A stretch of DNA of 64,000 bases from Daphnia pulex (taxonomy: Eukaryota > Arthropoda > Branchiopoda > Diplostraca > Daphniidae): assembly GCF_021134715.1 (NCBI RefSeq), contig NC_060018.1, forward strand, positions 11,053,501 to 11,117,500, in the 5' to 3' direction. Below are positions 11,301-22,451 of this stretch, in pieces; positions within the stretch are counted from its first letter, which is position 1, and each line of letters starts with the position of its first letter. The notes beneath the pieces are model-generated. The model was not told where the DNA came from, did not search any database, and worked only from the letters and a program-made list of their open reading frames with translations. Both the position numbers and the translations under genes were made by a program.

Positions 11301-13679
11301 CTTCACACACAAAACAAATCATGCTGCTCCGGCCAGCAGCTTGACGTACGCACACGAGGTTTTAATAATTATTATCCACAGCACCGTTGTGCATTAGATA
11401 CGGTCACTTGTTAAACTCTCACAATAGGACGGGCCGACTTTCTTGCAAACAAACAAATTCAAAAATAACTACGAAAAATGAAGGGGTGGGGAAGCAAGTT
11501 TTTTTCCAGCAGTTATGTTTAGAATTTACAAAGCGACGGCCAGAGATTTGCGCGGACTTTCAAACAACAACCGGCCTCATCTCACAATTCAAACAATCAA
11601 AAGCAACTCGCTCCGTTGGCCAAAAGACGTCACACAAGGGGTGAAAATTTTCTTATTGAATCGACCGGCCACGGCGGCCCCATGGGCGAAAAAAAAGAAT
11701 AAAATTAATTCTCACAAAATGCACAACAATGAGACGGGCCAAGTAATGGAGTGTGTCCCTATTATTAGTCTCGGAGAGACATAGGAAGCAGCAGCGACGG
11801 CCCACGAAGAAGAAGAAGAAAAAACGGGCAATTATTATTTTAAACTCTTCGATCTAATCGCCTGCCGAGAAAAAGACTCACTCAACAACAACACCTGTCG
11901 TGAGCGAGCAAAACATTTTTTCCAATCAGCATCTACCCAAACACAACAACTGATGTACACTCTCTAAAGGACTCGAGCTATTTGACTAAGGCTAAATACC
12001 TCAGATTTTTGTCTGACTCGCTCCGTTGTTGGGAGGACATTCACGCTGGCCGGTCCAGTCTCTTTCAAACGGGAGACAACAAAGGAAAAAAAGACGTGAG
12101 AATATCTTTTCTGACGGACCTCTTAATGCCAATTTTTTTCTCTCTCTCTTTCTAGTGTTTTTGTTGTTATCGAAATAACCATTGGGTAAACTCGCCATTG
12201 GCGTGTCCACAGTAATGGAAGAATCATGACTCTGGAAACATGTTTGGTTTTTTGTAAATAGAAAAAAATCTCTCGGAATGAAAAAAAAGAAAAACCCCGA
12301 AACGAGGTTGGCTCCCGACTCTATACTTTCACTTCAACGAAATCTATAAGAGATTCCGACGCTCGACACGACATCATTAGTTCGGCGCTATACCGTCCGA
12401 AGATAGTTGAGTTGAGAGAAAAGCGTTAAGGCGATCCAAAATGTAATTTTTTATCGGGCCTCGATTCAATAGCGTCTCAATTTTGTTTTTCTCCTTAATA
12501 ACAATAAAAAAAAAAGAAATTTTTAAAGGTTGTAATCATGCCTCCTTTTATATCAGAGCAATTCAATTCCTCCCATCTCTTATTGCACCGTGTTCGATCC
12601 TGCCGGACAAGAAATCATCCGCCACGCGGCAATTGTGAGTGGCCCGAGACTCGGTGGAAGGATCAAAGGGTCCATGGAAAAGCCAAGCTAAATATTGACA
12701 AAGATATCATACGACATTCATATCCAGCGCAAAGAAAAGCAGACAGAGGAACGGGCGAAGCTTAGAGAGAGAGAGAGAGATTGGTAGGCAGGAAGTGGAA
12801 ACATCTACATTGAGCAGGAAGAGAAAAAAATCTTCTCCTTGATCCACCCACCCACTTCCGTGGATTACATTGTGCAAGGAGTCCGGTTGTGCTTTGCTGT
12901 GCTGGACGCGCACGTTATTCTATGTCGACACATCCTGTTCGGTTGGGCAGACGAAATGAAAACGCTCTGTCAATCTCTCCTGGAGCCGATAGAGAGAGAG
13001 TGACCGGGCACTTTTTTCTTTTGTTTTTTTTCTTTTGCCTCTCACGTTTCGATGGCAACGTGAAATCAACGAATCTGCTCAGTTCAAAGTGAAATCTATC
13101 GCAGCTGCTGCTGCTGGACGGCAGCATATTTCTCTGTGTGAACCCGGCCGTCGACTCTTTACTGCTCGCACAAGATGAAGGATATATCTAAAGCATCACC
13201 CCTCAGATGCTCTGATCAGAAAATGGCTTCGTTGTCCTCTCTAAAAAGACACACGGGAGGTAGGAGCGGGCCGTTGATTAACTTTATTAGGCAAACGCCA
13301 GCGACGTCAACTACACACCCAAGAGAAACTTGTTCTTTTTCCCTCCTTTTTTTTATATCGGATAGACAAAACGGAAAGATATCATAACCCGTCCTTACCT
13401 TGTGTTGTTGATTTGTGTTGTAATCGCCCCTTGGATTATATCAACGAAACGAATTAATAACAAATGAGAAATAGAAAAAAAGAGCGGCTAAAAAGGGACA
13501 AATTGTAGAGGCAGTAGTTAGCATCAGCAGCTTTGAAATTTTTTGTCGAAATCGCGTGACCACCGACGGAAATTGCCGATGTAAACGGCGGGCCTGATTA
13601 CAACGTCATTATTGACGCGATGATGGCCGAAATAACAGCGTGAAACAAACGAAGAGAACAAAACAAAATAGCCAGAGAA
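8390..13679. other. Gene-free stretch with microsatellites and GGGCC words
   Basis: No domain or splice-consistent coding exon was found. A 193-residue open frame at 9128-9709 (plus) looks non-coding, rich in lysine and glutamine from poly-A and CAA runs. Present are a CT repeat (about 10873-10897), a 13-base C run (11081-11093), a GA repeat (about 12765-12780), and at least a dozen GGGCC/GGCCC words spread from 9.2 to 14.7 kb. It may be promoter, intron or enhancer DNA of an unseen gene; that is inference only. Confidence 0.4.
10101..10124. promoter_or_regulatory. Inverted pair of CACCTG/CAGGTG E-boxes
   Basis: GCCACCTG and its exact reverse complement CAGGTGGC flank an 8-base spacer. CAGGTG is the core bound by Snail-type zinc-finger and some bHLH proteins. 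Binding is not shown. Confidence 0.3.
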
Positions 13680-14305
13680 TAGGGGATGGCGCAAAAAATT
13701 AAAAAAAATAATAAAATATATTAAAAATAAGAGAAAAAAAAATAAAAAATATCACCCAATCATACTATAGCTGGGAAAAATTTACTTTACGAGTTATTCA
13801 CGTTTAAAGTTTCGACTCCGTGGCCCACCTCTAAAACGCAGGAGGGGCCTAAAGTCACGTGATTCTTGGTGCATTAGCTCTGGTCAGTTTTTAACCAATG
13901 GGAGCAGATCACGTGACCGGCAACAGCCAATAGAATGCGTATCCTTGAAAGCAACTTTTCATTCTTTTACCGCATGGCGGTAAAAAAACTAGGTTGCTAC
14001 AAGCTTGACGCGACACCTTGTGGACACAGACGAAATGAAGATGTTCCCCGCTTCTATTGGTTCCCCCGATCACGTGATCTATTCTCATTGGTTAAAACTG
14101 ACCAGCGCTAATGCACCAAGAATCACGTGATAAATAGGCCACCTCCTGCGTTTTAGAGGTGGGCCACGGAGTCGAAACTTTAGACGTGAATAACTCGTAA
14201 AGTAAATTATTCCCAACTATAGTATGATTGGAAGATATTTTTTATTTTTTTTCTCTTATTTATAGTATGTTTTATTATTTTTTTATTTTTTTGCGCCATC
14301 CCCTA
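13680..14305. mobile_element. Foldback MITE with TA duplication and four CACGTG boxes
   Basis: The element occupies 13682-14303 (622 bp), flanked by TA at 13680-13681 and 14304-14305. The termini are GGGGATGGCGCAAAAAA and its exact reverse complement. Imperfect arms run inward about 250 bp to a unique centre of about 120 bp. The arms carry CACGTG at 13856, 13910, 14071 and 14124 and CCAAT-type boxes nearby. There is no open frame, so it is non-autonomous. The TA duplication fits Tc1/mariner-like or other TA-targeting families; the superfamily is not decided. Confidence 0.85.
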
Positions 14306-14387
14306 TTGGAACGTTTTCGGGTAGACAAGAAAAGAGGAGAGACAAAAGACGATGGTGGTGTGTTCTGGTAGTCGGAGAAATTTAGTG

Positions 14388-14403
14388 ACACCTGGCCAGG
14401 TGT
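14388..14403. promoter_or_regulatory. Perfect 16-bp palindrome of two E-boxes
   Basis: ACACCTGGCCAGGTGT is its own reverse complement and contains CACCTG and CAGGTG abutting. It echoes the pair at 10101-10124. A regulatory role is inferred from the motif alone. Confidence 0.3.
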
Positions 14404-14839
14404 TCCCTTCATCTACTACTGTGGGCCGTTCAGCTAGAAGCTGGACACACACACCCACCTATAATCCAGCGATTTTTTTTCTCGGCGATTTTGTTTCTCT
14501 TTGGAGAAGAAAAAAAACAAAATATGAAGCCATCAAAAAAGCGAATAGAAGGAGCCACCGCGCGCTTCTAACTTTGGCCAAAGAGTTTTTTTAAATGTTT
14601 TCCCTTTTTGGCCCTCTTCAGTCAAAGCCGCGCTGTAATCAAATAAAAAATGCGACCAAAAAAATTCACAAATTGTCCCGGGAAGAGCAGGTCAGGCCCA
14701 TCACCACCAGCACCACAACCTCCGGGGACTTTAACTCTCCCAAAAAAAATTAAAATGCGAATGATGGAGTTGGGGGATAAGTTATACGCCGAACAAATAT
14801 GAAGGTCACACTCAAGTTTTCAAATAATAATAGTTTCCA

Positions 14840-15187
14840 TTAAATTCCCTTCAGTACTTTAAATAATTTGAAAACTATAAGAAGAAGCGCGAATATGACG
14901 AATCGGTTTGCTTTTGTCGAACACATTCGAAGAGGATATTCTTTCCGTCTTTTTTGCTTTTCGGAATTAAAAAACCGCATGCAAACACGCGCCATCAAAG
15001 AGAGAACCACAACATCCTTGAATGACATTCCGGTTTGGCTAGAATAGCTCCTAATACCAGTGCTATGCGCTGCCAATGATATCCTTCCACTGATGCGGTA
15101 TTTGACACTCGGATTAACCTCGCCGCGTGATGAAGCAGAGCCACCGCCACCACCACCAACATTGCCAGAGTTCAGTCGATTCAGCAT
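14840..15187 (-). CDS. Open frame with Gly-rich start, unidentified
   Basis: A 115-residue frame starts MLNRLNSGNVGGGGGGSASS and continues into a mixed stretch (KYRISGRISLAAHSTGIRS). The first 60 or so residues have a protein-like composition; the C-terminal part is hydrophobic and probably read-through into an intron (a GTTGTGG donor-like site lies near residue 58). No family was recognised. It could be the first coding exon of a minus-strand gene or chance. Confidence 0.2.
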   Translation of the reverse strand: MLNRLNSGNVGGGGGGSASSRGEVNPSVKYRISGRISLAAHSTGIRSYSSQTGMSFKDVVVLSLMARVCMRFFNSEKQKRRKEYPLRMCSTKANRFVIFALLLIVFKLFKVLKGI

Positions 15188-15596
15188 TCATGCGGATTCA
15201 GCACATTCATGTTGACGCCGGGCGGAACCATTTACCTGTCATTTATCTTCCTGATCCCGTTGACATTAAGAACGGAAATCAAATAAATAAGCGTTAACCA
15301 TTCTCGGCTGCCAATTGATGGCTGTCGAACGATCCAGACACAGTTTCCGTGAACATAAAAAAAAACAAGACAAATCGCCAATAATAATCAAAAAGAGCAG
15401 TGCTTCCATCTCCTGAGTTAAAACCAAAGCCACAATCAAAAATTCGTTTCCATTCGTCGTCTGCTGCAACAAGCTCTCTCTTTCACAGCGTAGAAAAAGT
15501 AGTACAACCTCTCCAAAACAAAAATTTGTTTTCTTAGTTTCGCCTTCCAAGAAAAACAGAATGTGGTTCATACAGTCATACTATTGAACGATGACT
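15188..15596. other. Short intergenic stretch, nothing identified
   Basis: Only a 101-residue minus frame (15266-15571) without a recognisable domain. No repeat or RNA feature was supported. Confidence 0.5.
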
Positions 15597-16076
15597 AAGG
15601 TCACCCAAATTGGACTGCAAAAAACGAATGTCAAAACGGTGGACCTTAGCAAAGGTGTTTTAATTTGTAAAAAAAACTCGAATAAGGAGAGATAGAAAGG
15701 TATGTCAACAAAATTTGCAAGTATGTGTGGTAATTTTACGTGTTTCTCCATTCTCAAGTTGGTTGACATTTTCGCTGCAGTACCCCTTCAACACAGGAAA
15801 ATGTTGGTTCCAAAACAAGAAGGCAAACCAATTCAAATAGCTAGTGGGATACAGGTCATTTCTAAAACACAATTTCTACAATTTTAATGAGATCCACACA
15901 ATTGTTTTTTAGATTACTGTTGTCGCTGTTATGTGTAAGCCTCACCAATGTCCTCACATTAATATGACTGGAAACATATGTGTGTACTGTCCTGGAGGAC
16001 CTGATTTAGATTTTGAATATTCTACTCAATCTTACACTGGTTACGAGTTAACCTCTATGAGTGCCATCAGAGTCAG
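15597..16076 (+). pseudogene. ELP3-like: Truncated Elongator subunit 3 (ELP3) copy
   Basis: ELP3 is the radical-SAM/acetyltransferase catalytic subunit of Elongator, which modifies wobble uridines in tRNA. Exon 15702-15854 reads ...[17 protein letters not shown] and ASGIQ. After a 58-base intron (GT...TTTTTTAG) exon 15913-16076 continues in phase: [53 protein letters not shown]. The CX9CX2C iron-sulfur motif is intact. Upstream, 15597-15690 has weak similarity to the preceding ELP3 segment but meets a stop. Nothing after the donor at 16077 matches the rest of the radical-SAM fold or the GNAT domain, so only a segment of roughly 100 residues survives from a protein that normally has about 550. 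It is a partial duplication; transcription is unknown. Confidence 0.88.
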
Positions 16077-17509
16077 GTTATTTTTTTTAGTAAATTTTAC
16101 TGTAAAACGCAAGGAAAACCTTCATTAAAAAATAAATATATTTCATTTTCATTGATATCTAGTTAAAAAAACAACAGTTTAAGAGATGGCATGATTAATT
16201 GATAATTAAAGCACGGTATAAGAGCTTAATGGTAGGGACACTTCTATCCCTGAGAAGTGTTGTCTTTTCAGGAATGTCTGTTTAGCAGCGCATCGATGGA
16301 TCCTCATTTTTTCCTTTCCCGCGAGCCCGTTCTCGAATTTTACTTGGCAATTTCTCCCTTCTTGCAGAATCCCACATACTACCTAAATTTAAACTTTCTT
16401 ACTATTTACTTACAACATGAACAGATTATAACGCGTAAAAAAAGAAAATACTTAACATTTGAGACCTTTCTTTCACGTCAGCCAGAGGGGAAAAAATTGG
16501 GTCCCGGAAGATAGTTCCAAGTCATGATATCCTCCTTGAACAGAAAGATAATGTACCAACGGAGGCACACTTCTTTCGCCTGTTCGATGGTATCACTAAT
16601 GGCGGACTGATTCCTTAATTCATCGCCATATATTTGCAGTATCGCCTGACATTGGCCGTTTTCGTACCGCTGATGAAATCTGAAACACGTTCCGAGATGA
16701 TGTGTAACGAACACAAACAGCCTATGGCTATGTGTGATTTTTCTATTCGACATTTTGTTTGGAGATAAATCAACAAGCTAACAATAATCGCGTTTTTCAA
16801 GAAAACAAAGAAGGATGTAACACCGTAGAAAAAACTAAAAGAATGGCGTCTCTACGCTGAAACCTACGCTCTGCTTCCTCTTCGACTTAACGCCCTCTTC
16901 CTCATGAACGAGTCTTAAATGTTTATTGTGACTGGAACGATTAGCGTAGTGTTAAAAATAATTCGTTGTCGATTTGACTCTCGCATTGGATCCTTTAAAA
17001 AAAAGTACGAAACGATGGCAAGTAGCACACCGTTTACGTATTTACCTCTTATGCTCCTGGAGCCAGTGTATTCTCATCTTCTCCCTCACTTCATCCCCAA
17101 TCCCAAATGCTATGCAGAAAATCTCCCCCTCCTTATTGATGAACCCACATACTACCTAAATTTGAACTTTTTTATTATTTATTTTACGCTAAAGGTTAAA
17201 TTTATTACCTAATCCCCTCTGGCAGTAGCTGTGGCCATTTTGATGTTGGTGTTGATTGTTAGTATCCTTTGAACTATAACACAACAGGGTTAATACACAC
17301 ACACATAGATAGGGTGAGGGACAGTCATGGTAAGGTGGGACACAGACGAGCTGGCTGCAACAAAGCTAAAAGGAAATCTGGATTAATACAAATTCAGTTG
17401 ATTAGAGGTCATCTAGAGGCCACCTAAAAAACAGAATAGGAATTAGTAATTTAAAAAAAAACAGACTTGAAGACTGCCGGACTTGAAGACTGCTCTGAAC
17501 TCGAACCCC
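16077..17509. other. Non-coding stretch with two copies of a dispersed repeat end
   Basis: AATCCCACATACTACCTAAA at 16368 and AACCCACATACTACCTAAAT at 17142 share the same downstream text (TTTGAACTTTTTTATTATTT-like), so two copies of one short repeat lie about 775 bp apart. A minus frame at 16753-16478 (91 residues, MSNRKITHSHRLFVFVTHHL...) has coding-like composition but no recognised family. Microsatellite: ACACACACA near 17297. Confidence 0.4.
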
Positions 17510-18652
17510 TAAGAAAGATATTTCCTCGAGTAGCCTCTGCGATGACGTGGAATATCAACTTTAAGATCGTGGATCTCACGTAACTGGAATAAATTGACTT
17601 GATGAGCTCCGCAATGCTCCAAAAATCTGGTGCCGTCTTCTTTCCTCTCGAACTCCACGAAGATAGTTGACTTACCCTTTCTCCTCCGACGCTTCGGCTT
17701 CGCGACGGTGAAGTGGCATCGGTTGTTTCAGGCAACGGTATTTGCCAAATTTCTGGAATTGAAATCGGGCGAGTGATTTTCCCTTGTACGTCAAAACGTT
17801 TTACGGACACAACCAACACACTGCGTTTTTCAGGGTGTTATAAATTGTGGTTTTCAAAGTTCAAGAATCGTTGTAATTAATGCTACTTACGGAGGCAAGT
17901 GATGAATTTAGTTACGTTCTAGAGCAAATTCATGAGTGCACTCTGCACAATTTTTTCTGACAACTTGGTTTTTGAAGTAATTTTGAAAGCAGCAATCCCA
18001 AGAATGCGCAGTCTCTTCAATACAAAAGTGCCACAGCGACTCTTTTGCCACGATATATGATGGTTTTCATCACCTGGAATATCACATTAAGTCAACAAGC
18101 AATGGAAAGACTATTAACATATACAAATTTAGTTAGCAAGGATCTTTGGTAGTTACTTTTCACAAATGTATGTTCTACAAATCACTGTTAATAAATTATT
18201 TTCGATTAGTGATGTCATTTTAGCGGGCAATTCCTTTTGAAAGTGATTCATTAAGCGCTGGTAGAATTCTATTGCATCATGCTGAAGTGGCTCCGCGTAA
18301 CTGTCATGCACTAATGTGATGTTATCCAGGAATTCCCTACAACGTGCGAAACAAAGATTGCAACCAATGTACAATTTCATACTTTAACGAAACACAAGCG
18401 TACTCTATTGGCAACATTGCCAAATGAACCTCGACCGAAATGAAGGTATCTTATCTATGCGCATATTTAACGATGTCTTCCTTACAAGCACCACCTGCGC
18501 TCACAATACGGATAAAAAAGTTAAACATAACTTCTTCGCTACCGTCCGGTATCACGTCCGCAATTTTTTCCATGTCTCGGCAAACATCGTGTAGCGAAAG
18601 TAGTGCTTGAAGTGTCGCGAAGACGAAACAACTATTTCCTAAGTTAGCCAAC
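17510..18652 (-). pseudogene. Ubiquitin-specific protease (C19) copy, disrupted
   Basis: USPs cleave ubiquitin from proteins. Exon 18652-18451 has the Cys box LANLGNSCFVFATLQALLSL with the catalytic cysteine. Exon 18336-18157 carries the second conserved block, PLQHDAIEFYQRLM. Exon about 18051-17916 has a zinc-type pair (KNCAECTHEFALER) after FQNYFKNQ. Exon 17820-17676 reads VLVVSVKRFDVQGKITRPIS, the 'LKRF' block. The order matches a USP fold. A histidine-box GHY motif is not found. A coding-like tail (LFQLREIHDLKVDIPRHRR) lies at about 17512-17640. Splice phases do not join cleanly between the last exons, TGA TGA precedes the third, and the first lacks a GT donor. It is therefore probably a non-functional copy or a badly diverged gene. 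Confidence 0.7.
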
Positions 18653-20093
18653 CTAAAGCAATTTTGTAACTTGGAGTACAGTTTGATAGTTGAGAAATCT
18701 CACTTGCGGTTGTGAATGACGACTTGAGGTTGTAGTGTTGGTTCTTCTTCAACCTGTGACTGCGGTAGCCAGCTCTTGCAATGACTTTGATTGGTAATTT
18801 TTCAGATTTATAATGACACATACCAAAGCATATGTTACACGGTAACATTTCAAAACTATAGCGTAGATCCAAAAATAAAAACCTACGCAACCCTATGTGA
18901 ATTGGCATCCAAAATGTTTATCATTTCACTCTTGTTGGAATTCTGGGTCCACTTTGTTTTGTTAATAGACAAAAAGAAATCCAACTCAGGAATGTCATCC
19001 ATTTCCCATTGATGTTCACGTCACTACAAAATCACACGTGGTATCTGTCGTCGTGTAACTGAGGGCGACGTTATCAATCCTAAACAAAAAAAAGTTATTG
19101 ACTAAACGCTGTAGTGAGGAGGTATCGCAAACAGTCTGTTCGGCCAATTAGATTAATTTACTTTACTGGCTCGCTATTTTTCCATACTAGTCTTGCAGTT
19201 AGTAGTGAATTACATCGAACATGTGATGAAACAGTGGGGTTGAAGGTGGGTAAATTGAATGGCAATACAAAAAAAAATAGTGTGATCCATGGTTGGATTG
19301 GATGAGTCATTAGCATGAAAACGTTCTCCCAAAACTTTGTCAGAAGACAATACCCGAAAATCAGTAGAAATGAAATGGTGACGCAGAGGGTTTTAACTGT
19401 GTTGATAATTTTTGTAGTTGATCGAGGATCGAGGATAACTATCGTAAGCCTCTTATATAAATCTTATATAACCTTCCCAAGAGAAATCTCGACTCGCATG
19501 AGCCATTTTGCAACAATGTATTTCTTTCATTTCCAATCATTTTTCTCCTTTGACAAATTTATGTTAATCTATGTAGGCACAGTTTATTTTTTAACACATA
19601 ATATTCAAATAGTTTGAAGTTGGTTGTGAACTCGTAATAAATTATAAATTCATTTTTTGGGTGTTGGTGGGGTGAAAAGGAGAAGGAATTTGTGTGTGTA
19701 TAGAGACAGTTTAAAAGTCGACCTCGATGTGTATCCGTTGGAATATTTCATTGGCTTTATTTCGCTTGTCAGATAATTGCATTCAGATGACATCATCTGG
19801 CTTGTTGTCCAAAATGTCCACCTATGATTTCGGATGTTGATCAAAGCCGGATCAAATATTATATTGACTTGCATCTATCAGTACTGGGATGAATATGACA
19901 CAAATTTCGTGCAATTTTCGTGTTGGAAAGAACCCGGTAATTTGAAAATTTTAAATATTCCCTTTAGTTTTATTCAAATTTTCATCGGAATATGATTAGA
20001 CAGATAAGAAAAACGGATTAGACATGACAAAAGACGTGTACCTACTCCTCGGACAGTTTTACCTTACTTTCTGATGGACCCATACTATACTGG
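18653..20093. other. Mostly unassigned; possible 5' exon of the USP copy
   Basis: On the minus strand near 19005-18880 a coding-like stretch reads DDIPELDFFLSINKTKW and then NSNKSEMINILDANSHR before a stop. It could be an upstream exon of the ubiquitin-protease copy. The remaining sequence to 20093 shows no gene or repeat I can support. Confidence 0.3.
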
Positions 20094-20466
20094 CTATCTA
20101 GCCCAGCAAGTATAGCTTCTCTTTGATATTCCGTGCAAACCGACCCATCCCAAGCTCAACATCTCCGTCTTTTGCGGTAGTGAAATCACCGCAAAAGGGA
20201 TAGTTCCAACGGAATAATAAAGACACGATTTGTTATCTGAGACCAATTCTAAATAGCTGCTTAAATATGATCGTGGACTAACATTGAAGAATTCTAAAGT
20301 CAGCGACACTGGCAATTTCCAGTGTATTGGCACGATGGACAACATCACTGATAACTGATAAGAAACATTCGATATCTACGTCAAAGGTATTTCGCTCTAG
20401 GGTTCTTGTGAATTCATCGCAATGACGATAATATCTGAAAAATGTAAATATAGGGTTGGAGTTCAC
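20094..20466 (-). pseudogene. Unidentified coding-like fragment with frameshift
   Basis: After a TTTTTCAG acceptor the minus strand reads YYRHCDEFTRTLERNTFDVD and ISDVVHRANTLEIASVADFR, then stops. The next frame takes over directly with SSYLELVSDNKSCLYYSVGT and SLPQKTEMLSLGWVGLHGIS. The composition and the hand-over between frames suggest one ancestral protein broken by a frameshift near 20285. I do not recognise the family. Confidence 0.45.
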
Positions 20467-21156
20467 TAAAAGTTGGAGAAGTTGACGACCCGGTGTTTTA
20501 AGGAAGCAACGTCACTTTGATCTGTCGAATTTTGTTTTTTTTTCTTTCTCTTTCATTTTAAATGCGAAACATCAATCTGCAGTCGTCATTTCACCCTGGC
20601 CTTGTCTATACTGGACTTTGTAAGCTTTTTCGGCCAGCAAAAGAGTTATTATGGAGTTATGGACGCATATCGACCTGCCGTTGGAACCGAAAATCGGAAA
20701 ATGGCTTCTGTTGTACCGGTGGACAAGGTGGAGTGGGGAGGGAAATCCACCACAAGTCAAATAACTGATACAAGACTTATGTAGATGATGATAATTATGT
20801 GATGATGATGATGTAATAACACAAGGGATAAACTTTTTCTCTCACCCCCCTCTTTCGGGTTACCGCAAAAAGCTTTTCCATTCAAAAATTATATGTTTCC
20901 TCCCACCCAGCCCCTCTTATCACGCGTTTCAAACGCTTCCACGTTTAACCTTTTTTTCCCCTTTCCGTGGTGTGTGTATACCACCCTGTACAAATCTATT
21001 TTTTGACAAATAAATTTTCAAATCATCCTTCAGATCCTTCAGTTCTGGGTTTATTCCTGTTCCTCCATATCAAATAAGTTCTTGATTGCAAACAGAGTCT
21101 GATTAATTCAAATCAAGACTGTAAAAGAAGTTTTAAATCTGAAATCATCTTCCTAC

Positions 21157-21341
21157 CAAATTCGGTCGATTCGCACTGGGAGCAGAAGATGCAAGTAGCT
21201 TGTAATGAGCCCTTTCCTTGAAGTCTCAAATTGTTGTTAGCAGCGAGCCAAATTACACCAAACTCTCCACCACGACGATCGAGAATGTCAATCTCATCGG
21301 ACATTTCTAAATCCAGCAATTGATACTTGAAATATTTGAAT
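21157..21341 (-). pseudogene. REC8/RAD21-like kleisin N-terminal exon
   Basis: After an ATTCCCAG acceptor at 21342 the exon reads DILDRRGGEFGVIWLAANNN then LRLQGKGSLQATCI, and ends at a GTAGG donor at 21156. The pattern (DxLxRRGG.FGxIWLAA) resembles the N-terminal SMC-binding helix region of kleisins, the cohesin ring-closing subunits, and looks nearer to meiotic REC8-type proteins than to RAD21. Only this exon is found; no C-terminal winged-helix domain is seen. It is a single-exon partial copy, or one exon of a gene with unseen parts. The family assignment is from memory and is tentative. Confidence 0.45.
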
Positions 21342-21513
21342 CTGGGAATAATCAGAATCAATCTACCTTGGGATCTACTTATTATATAATGACAACGGTA
21401 AGTGGGGCGAATGATACAACGCTAACGGTTATTTTATTGTGTCGTCTGGCTTCCTGTGATACACAATCACAGTTCCGACCATTCGATATAAGGATTCAAT
21501 AAACATTTTACAG

Positions 21514-21730
21514 CCTTTCCAAAGATATCTTGGAAGGACTGGATCTCCAATAGATCCGCTTTATCATCCACCTACAACGTACATAAGAGAGTTGGTCGGA
21601 ATCGAGAAACTGTATTCTGAATCTGGAAAAACAATCCAGGAAGTACTTTCCGTCGACGAAATGGATTTCAAGATAGAAGAAGGGATGAGGATAAAGAAAT
21701 TATCCCCAGTGACCGCCTTTTCAAGTTGAC
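21514..21730 (+). CDS. Unidentified coding-like exon
   Basis: After TTTTACAG the frame FQRYLGRTGSPIDPLYHPPT, TYIRELVGIEKLYSESGKTI, then QEVLSVDEMDFKIEEGMRIK stays open to a TGA at about 21730. The composition is that of a soluble charged protein. No family was recognised and there is no partner exon with clear phase. Confidence 0.3.
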
Positions 21731-21829
21731 ATTGATGATAATATTTTTATGAAATCGGGGGACAAGGACATAGAAAATAACACAAACATAGTCTCTGTAG
21801 CTCGGTCTTTATTTCCTGACATAAACCTA

Positions 21830-22050
21830 GCGAGTACTGTACCGGCCACACTACACCGTGTCTACCTGTACTCGCCCCGTCGGCCATACTTGTGGTATTC
21901 CGACTACTTACACATAACCAGAATACTGGCGAGTCCTGTACCGGCCACACTACGCCGTGTCTGCCTGGACTCGCCGACGAGTCCTATACCAGCACATACT
22001 ACACCATATCTGCCTGGACTCGTCCCACCGGCCATACTTGTGGTATTCCG
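21830..22050. repeat. Imperfect tandem repeats (GCGAGTCCTGTACCGG...)
   Basis: Three copies of a unit starting GCGAGT(A/C)CTGTACCGGCC begin at 21830, 21929 and about 21976. Each contains TACACCGTGTCTGCCTGGA-like text. GGCCATACTTGTGGTATTCC follows the first and third copies. An apparent 146-residue frame (21749-22189) runs through the array and is not considered a gene. Confidence 0.75.
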
Positions 22051-22290
22051 GCTCCATTACACATATGCGATTCAACACAATAAACAGAATGTAGACAGAC
22101 AAAAAAAGGTAAGGTACTCACATACGAAAGTCAAACAAGATAGCCTGGCTATTAGAAAGAGTACCGAGCTGTTGGCGACGTCGTCTTAGTTCAAGATGGT
22201 ACACAAGAGTGGCCTTATCAATCCAAAGGAACGAAAAAAAAAAAGAACTCTAACTCAACGTCAAAGAGAGGTGAAAAGCAAGTAGGACTC

Positions 22291-22315
22291 ACTCGACGAT
22301 CCTATATCGTCGAGT
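22291..22315. repeat. Perfect 10-bp-stem hairpin
   Basis: ACTCGACGAT and ATCGTCGAGT pair exactly around CCTAT. No role assigned. Confidence 0.5.
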
Positions 22316-22451
22316 TCCGTCGAACAAGGTGAAGCAAATACAAATATAATAGGGAAGCAGAAAGGGAGGTAATTCCGGGAAATCCGTCGAGGTGTGAACG
22401 TCGGCAAGTCGGTGACGATCATAACAATATGGAACTGGATCTTCCATTAAT

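Noticed and set aside
21749..22189. 146-residue open frame
   Set aside because: Created by tandem repeats lacking stops; no start context or domain.
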